64,000 nt of DNA from Candidatus Roseilinea sp. (lineage in GTDB: Bacteria > Chloroflexota > Anaerolineae > J036 > Brachytrichaceae), in assembly GCA_025055235.1 (NCBI GenBank), contig JANWYN010000072.1, positions 1 to 64,000 of the forward strand, written 5' to 3'. The notes beneath the pieces are model-generated. The model was not told the DNA's origin. It searched no databases and saw nothing but the letters and a program-made list of their open reading frames with translations. Positions 62,209 to 64,000 of this stretch are shown here, piece by piece (positions within the stretch are counted from its first letter, which is position 1; every line of letters begins with the position of its first letter). The position numbers and the translations under genes were made by a program.

Positions 62209-62369
62209 CGGTTGATGATTGATGACTGATGATTGGTAACTGGTAACTAGTAACTGGTAATTAGTAAATGCGTTGTTAGCATTCAATTACAGACTACCAA
62301 ATATTTACCAGTTACCAATTACCAATTACTAAACCAGCTACAAGTACCAATTACTAAACCAGCTACAAG
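62209..62369 (+). repeat. Intercistronic foldback of TGATGATT/GGTAACT words with 25-bp tandem copy (atpB-atpE)
   Basis: TGATGATTGATGACTGATGA and TTGGTAACTGGTAACTAGTA words on the left are mirrored by ACCAGTTACCAATTACCAAT on the right. A 25-bp unit TACCAATTACTAAACCAGCT+ACAAG is then repeated once exactly (62320-62344, 62345-62369). Confidence 0.8.
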
Positions 62370-62393
62370 CAGACACACTGAGGAGTAAGCATA

Positions 62394-62642
62394 ATGGAAC
62401 CAGAAGCAGCACTCGTTTTGGGCAAGGCGATTGGTGCAGGCATCGCCGGCGGCGCCGGCATGATCGGCCCCGGCATCGGCATTGGGTTGGCGGGCCTCGG
62501 CGCGCTGATTTCGATCGGCCGCAATCCCGAGGTGACCTCGACGCTCCAGACCTATATGATCCTGGTGATTGCGTTCGCGGAGTCGCTCGCCATCTTTGCG
62601 CTCGTGATTTCGTTCCTGCTCTTGTTCGCCTTCACCGGATAA
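62394..62642 (+). CDS. atpE: ATP synthase F0 subunit c
   Basis: This 82-aa hairpin protein forms the c-ring. The loop is SIGRNPE and the ion-carrying carboxylate is Glu63 in VIAFAESLAIFALV. The Gln that sodium-type rings carry in helix 1 is replaced (GPGIGIGLAG, Ile30), and the Tyr of sodium-type helix 2 is Phe, so proton coupling is expected. The start has GAGGAG upstream. Confidence 0.96.
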   Translation: MEPEAALVLGKAIGAGIAGGAGMIGPGIGIGLAGLGALISIGRNPEVTSTLQTYMILVIAFAESLAIFALVISFLLLFAFTG

Positions 62643-62663
62643 TCGCAGCGTTCGGAGGTAACC

Positions 62664-63452
62664 GTGTTGTCGTTTCTAGCAATCGCACGCGTGGCAGCGG
62701 AAGGTGGCGGCGCCAACCCGTTCGAGGGGCTGGGCATTAACCTGGTGCAGTTTCTGGCGCAGCTCATCAACTTCCTGCTGATCATGTACTTCCTGACCGG
62801 CATGGTGATCCGGCCGGTGCTGCGCAACCTCGAAGCGCGCCGCAAGCGAATCGAGGAGAGCCTGGAGAATGCGCGCCTGGCCGACGAGCGCCTGGCCAAT
62901 GTCGAGAAGGACTACCAGGCCAAGTTGAACGAGGCGAGCGCCGAGGCGCAGAAGATCCGCGCCGAGGCGGTGAGCGCCGCGCAACAAGAAGCGCAGCGCA
63001 TCCGGCAGGAGGCCCAAGCCGAAGCCGAACGTATTCGCCGGCAGGCGCGCATTGACGCGCAAGCCGAACGCAACCAGCTCCTGGCCGATTCGCGCAACCA
63101 AATCGTTGCCCTCGTCATGGCGGCTACGAACAAGCTCGTCGGCGAGTCGCTCGATGCTAACCGCCAGAAGGCGTTGATCAACGACTTCTTCAGCAAGGTG
63201 CCGGCTGCAAAGATCGCTGGTGTCTCGGTGAACGGCGCGCCTGTCGTCGTCACCAGCGCGCTGCCGCTCACGGCCGAGGAGCAGTCGCGCGTGAAGGCCG
63301 ACCTATCTAGGCAAATCGGCGCAATCGAACACATCACCTTTGAGGTGGATCCGTCCATCCTGGGCGGCTTGGTCGTCCGCGTGGGCGACAAGGTGATTGA
63401 CGATAGCGTGTCGAGCAAAGTCAATGCACTGCGCCAGCAGTTGAGCGCGTGA
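62664..63452 (+). CDS. atpFH: ATP synthase fused b-delta subunit
   Basis: This 262-aa protein joins two subunits of the peripheral stalk. Residues 26-48 are the single b-subunit helix (LVQFLAQLINFLLIMYFLTG), then RPVLRNLEARRKRIEESLEN opens a coiled coil to about 165. Residues about 193-262 match the C-terminal domain of delta/OSCP: VVVTSALPLTAEEQ, ITFEVDPSILGGLVVRVGDK, and the ending DSVSSKVNALRQQL. The N-terminal six-helix domain of delta, which binds alpha, is missing, so this is smaller than the actinobacterial b-delta fusion. The start is GTG 62664 or TTG 62667, with GGAGGT upstream. A terminator follows at once. Confidence 0.85.
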   Translation: MLSFLAIARVAAEGGGANPFEGLGINLVQFLAQLINFLLIMYFLTGMVIRPVLRNLEARRKRIEESLENARLADERLANVEKDYQAKLNEASAEAQKIRAEAVSAAQQEAQRIRQEAQAEAERIRRQARIDAQAERNQLLADSRNQIVALVMAATNKLVGESLDANRQKALINDFFSKVPAAKIAGVSVNGAPVVVTSALPLTAEEQSRVKADLSRQIGAIEHITFEVDPSILGGLVVRVGDKVIDDSVSSKVNALRQQLSA

Positions 63453-63463
63453 GCGTCAAAAAG

Positions 63464-63494
63464 TCCCCGGCTGTGATCCAGCCGGGGATTTTTT
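63464..63494 (+). terminator. Intrinsic terminator of the nuo-atp operon
   Basis: TCCCCGGCTG-TGATC-CAGCCGGGGA is a perfect 10-bp stem followed by six T residues (63489-63494), starting 11 bases after the b-delta stop. F1 genes (alpha, gamma, beta, epsilon) therefore are not in this transcript. Confidence 0.9.
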
Positions 63495-63528
63495 GTTGAG
63501 AGAGGCGCCGTGGCGCGTCTTTACTCGG

Positions 63529-63561
63529 ACAGGTCAGACCGCTCGAAGCGGTCTGACCTGT
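63529..63561 (+). repeat. Dispersed palindrome, copy 2
   Basis: ACAGGTCAGACCGCT-CGA-AGCGGTCTGACCTGT is a perfect 15-bp inverted repeat with a 3-base loop. Its core equals the palindrome at 33364-33388. It lies between the operon terminator and a convergent gene. Confidence 0.75.
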
Positions 63562-63570
63562 AAGCGCTCT

Positions 63571-64000
63571 CTAATACATCGCGCTCATGATCTTCTGCAG
63601 GCTCTCGCGCGAGGGGCGCAGCTTGTCTTGCTGATACGAAGCGATCGGCTTGACGAGGTGATACGTCTCGGCCAAGTTGGGTCGCTCGGTGTTGATGTAG
63701 AGCAGGCCGGTGATGAACAACTGCTTTTCGTGCGCCTCGGTCAGCAAGCGTAGGGCGGCTTGTTTGTCCGTCGGGTCATGGCTGCCGTCCAGCTTCTTCA
63801 GCACGATCTTCGACCCGTCGAACAGCTCGACCTCTTTCGTCTCGCCTTCGGCATAGTCCACCCGAATTTCCTCCTGCGACATGACGAAGCCGATGTCGTT
63901 AATGCGCTCGTCGTGCGCTTTGCCCCAGGCGTAGCTCTTAGTGCTGTCGTCGCGGTTGTTGAACGTCACGCATGGGCTGATGATGTCCAGCACAGCAGTG
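63571..64000 (-). CDS. 2-oxoacid:ferredoxin oxidoreductase beta subunit, C-terminal part
   Basis: The frame is open to the window edge, so only the last 142 or so residues are seen. They contain SPCVTFNN, a hallmark of KorB/PorB-type beta subunits just after the thiamine-diphosphate domain, then WGKAHDERINDIGF and a short C-terminal domain (LYINTERPNLAETYHLV). The enzyme oxidises 2-oxoglutarate or a related 2-oxoacid with ferredoxin. The alpha subunit is expected upstream, beyond the window. Confidence 0.87.
   Translation of the reverse strand, partial: TAVLDIISPCVTFNNRDDSTKSYAWGKAHDERINDIGFVMSQEEIRVDYAEGETKEVELFDGSKIVLKKLDGSHDPTDKQAALRLLTEAHEKQLFITGLLYINTERPNLAETYHLVKPIASYQQDKLRPSRESLQKIMSAMY

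Overview
The window looks like chromosomal DNA of a member of the Chloroflexota, probably an Anaerolineae-like lineage. This is an inference. It rests on secreted proteins with Thr-Pro linkers, Tat and lipoprotein substrate-binding proteins, a complex I cluster with two NuoM subunits, an ATP synthase b-delta fusion, and an inositol-1-phosphate synthase next to a CDP-alcohol phosphotransferase. No rRNA, tRNA, CRISPR array or transposase gene was seen.

Layout. 1-9956 is a block of visibly lower G+C with a sugar ABC transporter (C-terminal part of the binding protein and two permeases), a large unrecognised protein, a decayed aminotransferase tail, a dipeptide-type ABC transporter without ATPases, and a CocE-type hydrolase. 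9984-12521 holds an SDR and a sugar-acid dehydratase. 12965-21157 holds a VWA lipoprotein-like protein, a DUF255 thioredoxin protein, a methyltransferase, a membrane glycosyltransferase and a Tat-exported nucleotidase. 21394-27454 holds FtsK, an S1-domain protein, and the inositol phospholipid pair. 27510-30692 is a sugar ABC cassette on the minus strand, bounded by a 31-bp duplication of the end of the preceding gene. 30965-38819 holds a patatin, an AraC regulator facing a set of aldo-keto reductases and SDRs, and a small Ig-like secreted protein. 39071-50414 holds a PpiC lipoprotein, DNA polymerase I, a translationally coupled oxidoreductase / ferritin-like / sugar kinase trio, a subtilase and an amidohydrolase.

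50446-63494 is the most striking region. A clear sigma-70 promoter and a leader stem-loop precede nuoA-H-J-K-L-M-M-N, then atpI-B-E-F/H, ended by an intrinsic terminator. Only membrane subunits of complex I and the F0 part of ATP synthase are here (with the delta C-terminal domain fused to b). The soluble complex I arm and F1 must be encoded elsewhere. The second NuoM lacks the TM7 lysine used in proton transfer, and NuoL has a long lateral-helix region, as expected for a complex with an extra antiporter-like subunit. The window ends inside a 2-oxoacid:ferredoxin oxidoreductase beta gene on the minus strand.

The feature that families of known genes do not explain is a set of foldback elements made of degenerate 7-10 bp words, each locus with its own word. 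They fill most nuo-atp intercistronic gaps and occur in frame inside at least five genes, where they encode low-complexity linkers. They resemble the short tandemly repeated repetitive (STRR) sequences known from filamentous cyanobacteria. A second class, modular palindromic repeats, is dispersed between genes. Several genes also appear to have leaderless promoters, with a -10 box 6-8 bases before the ATG.
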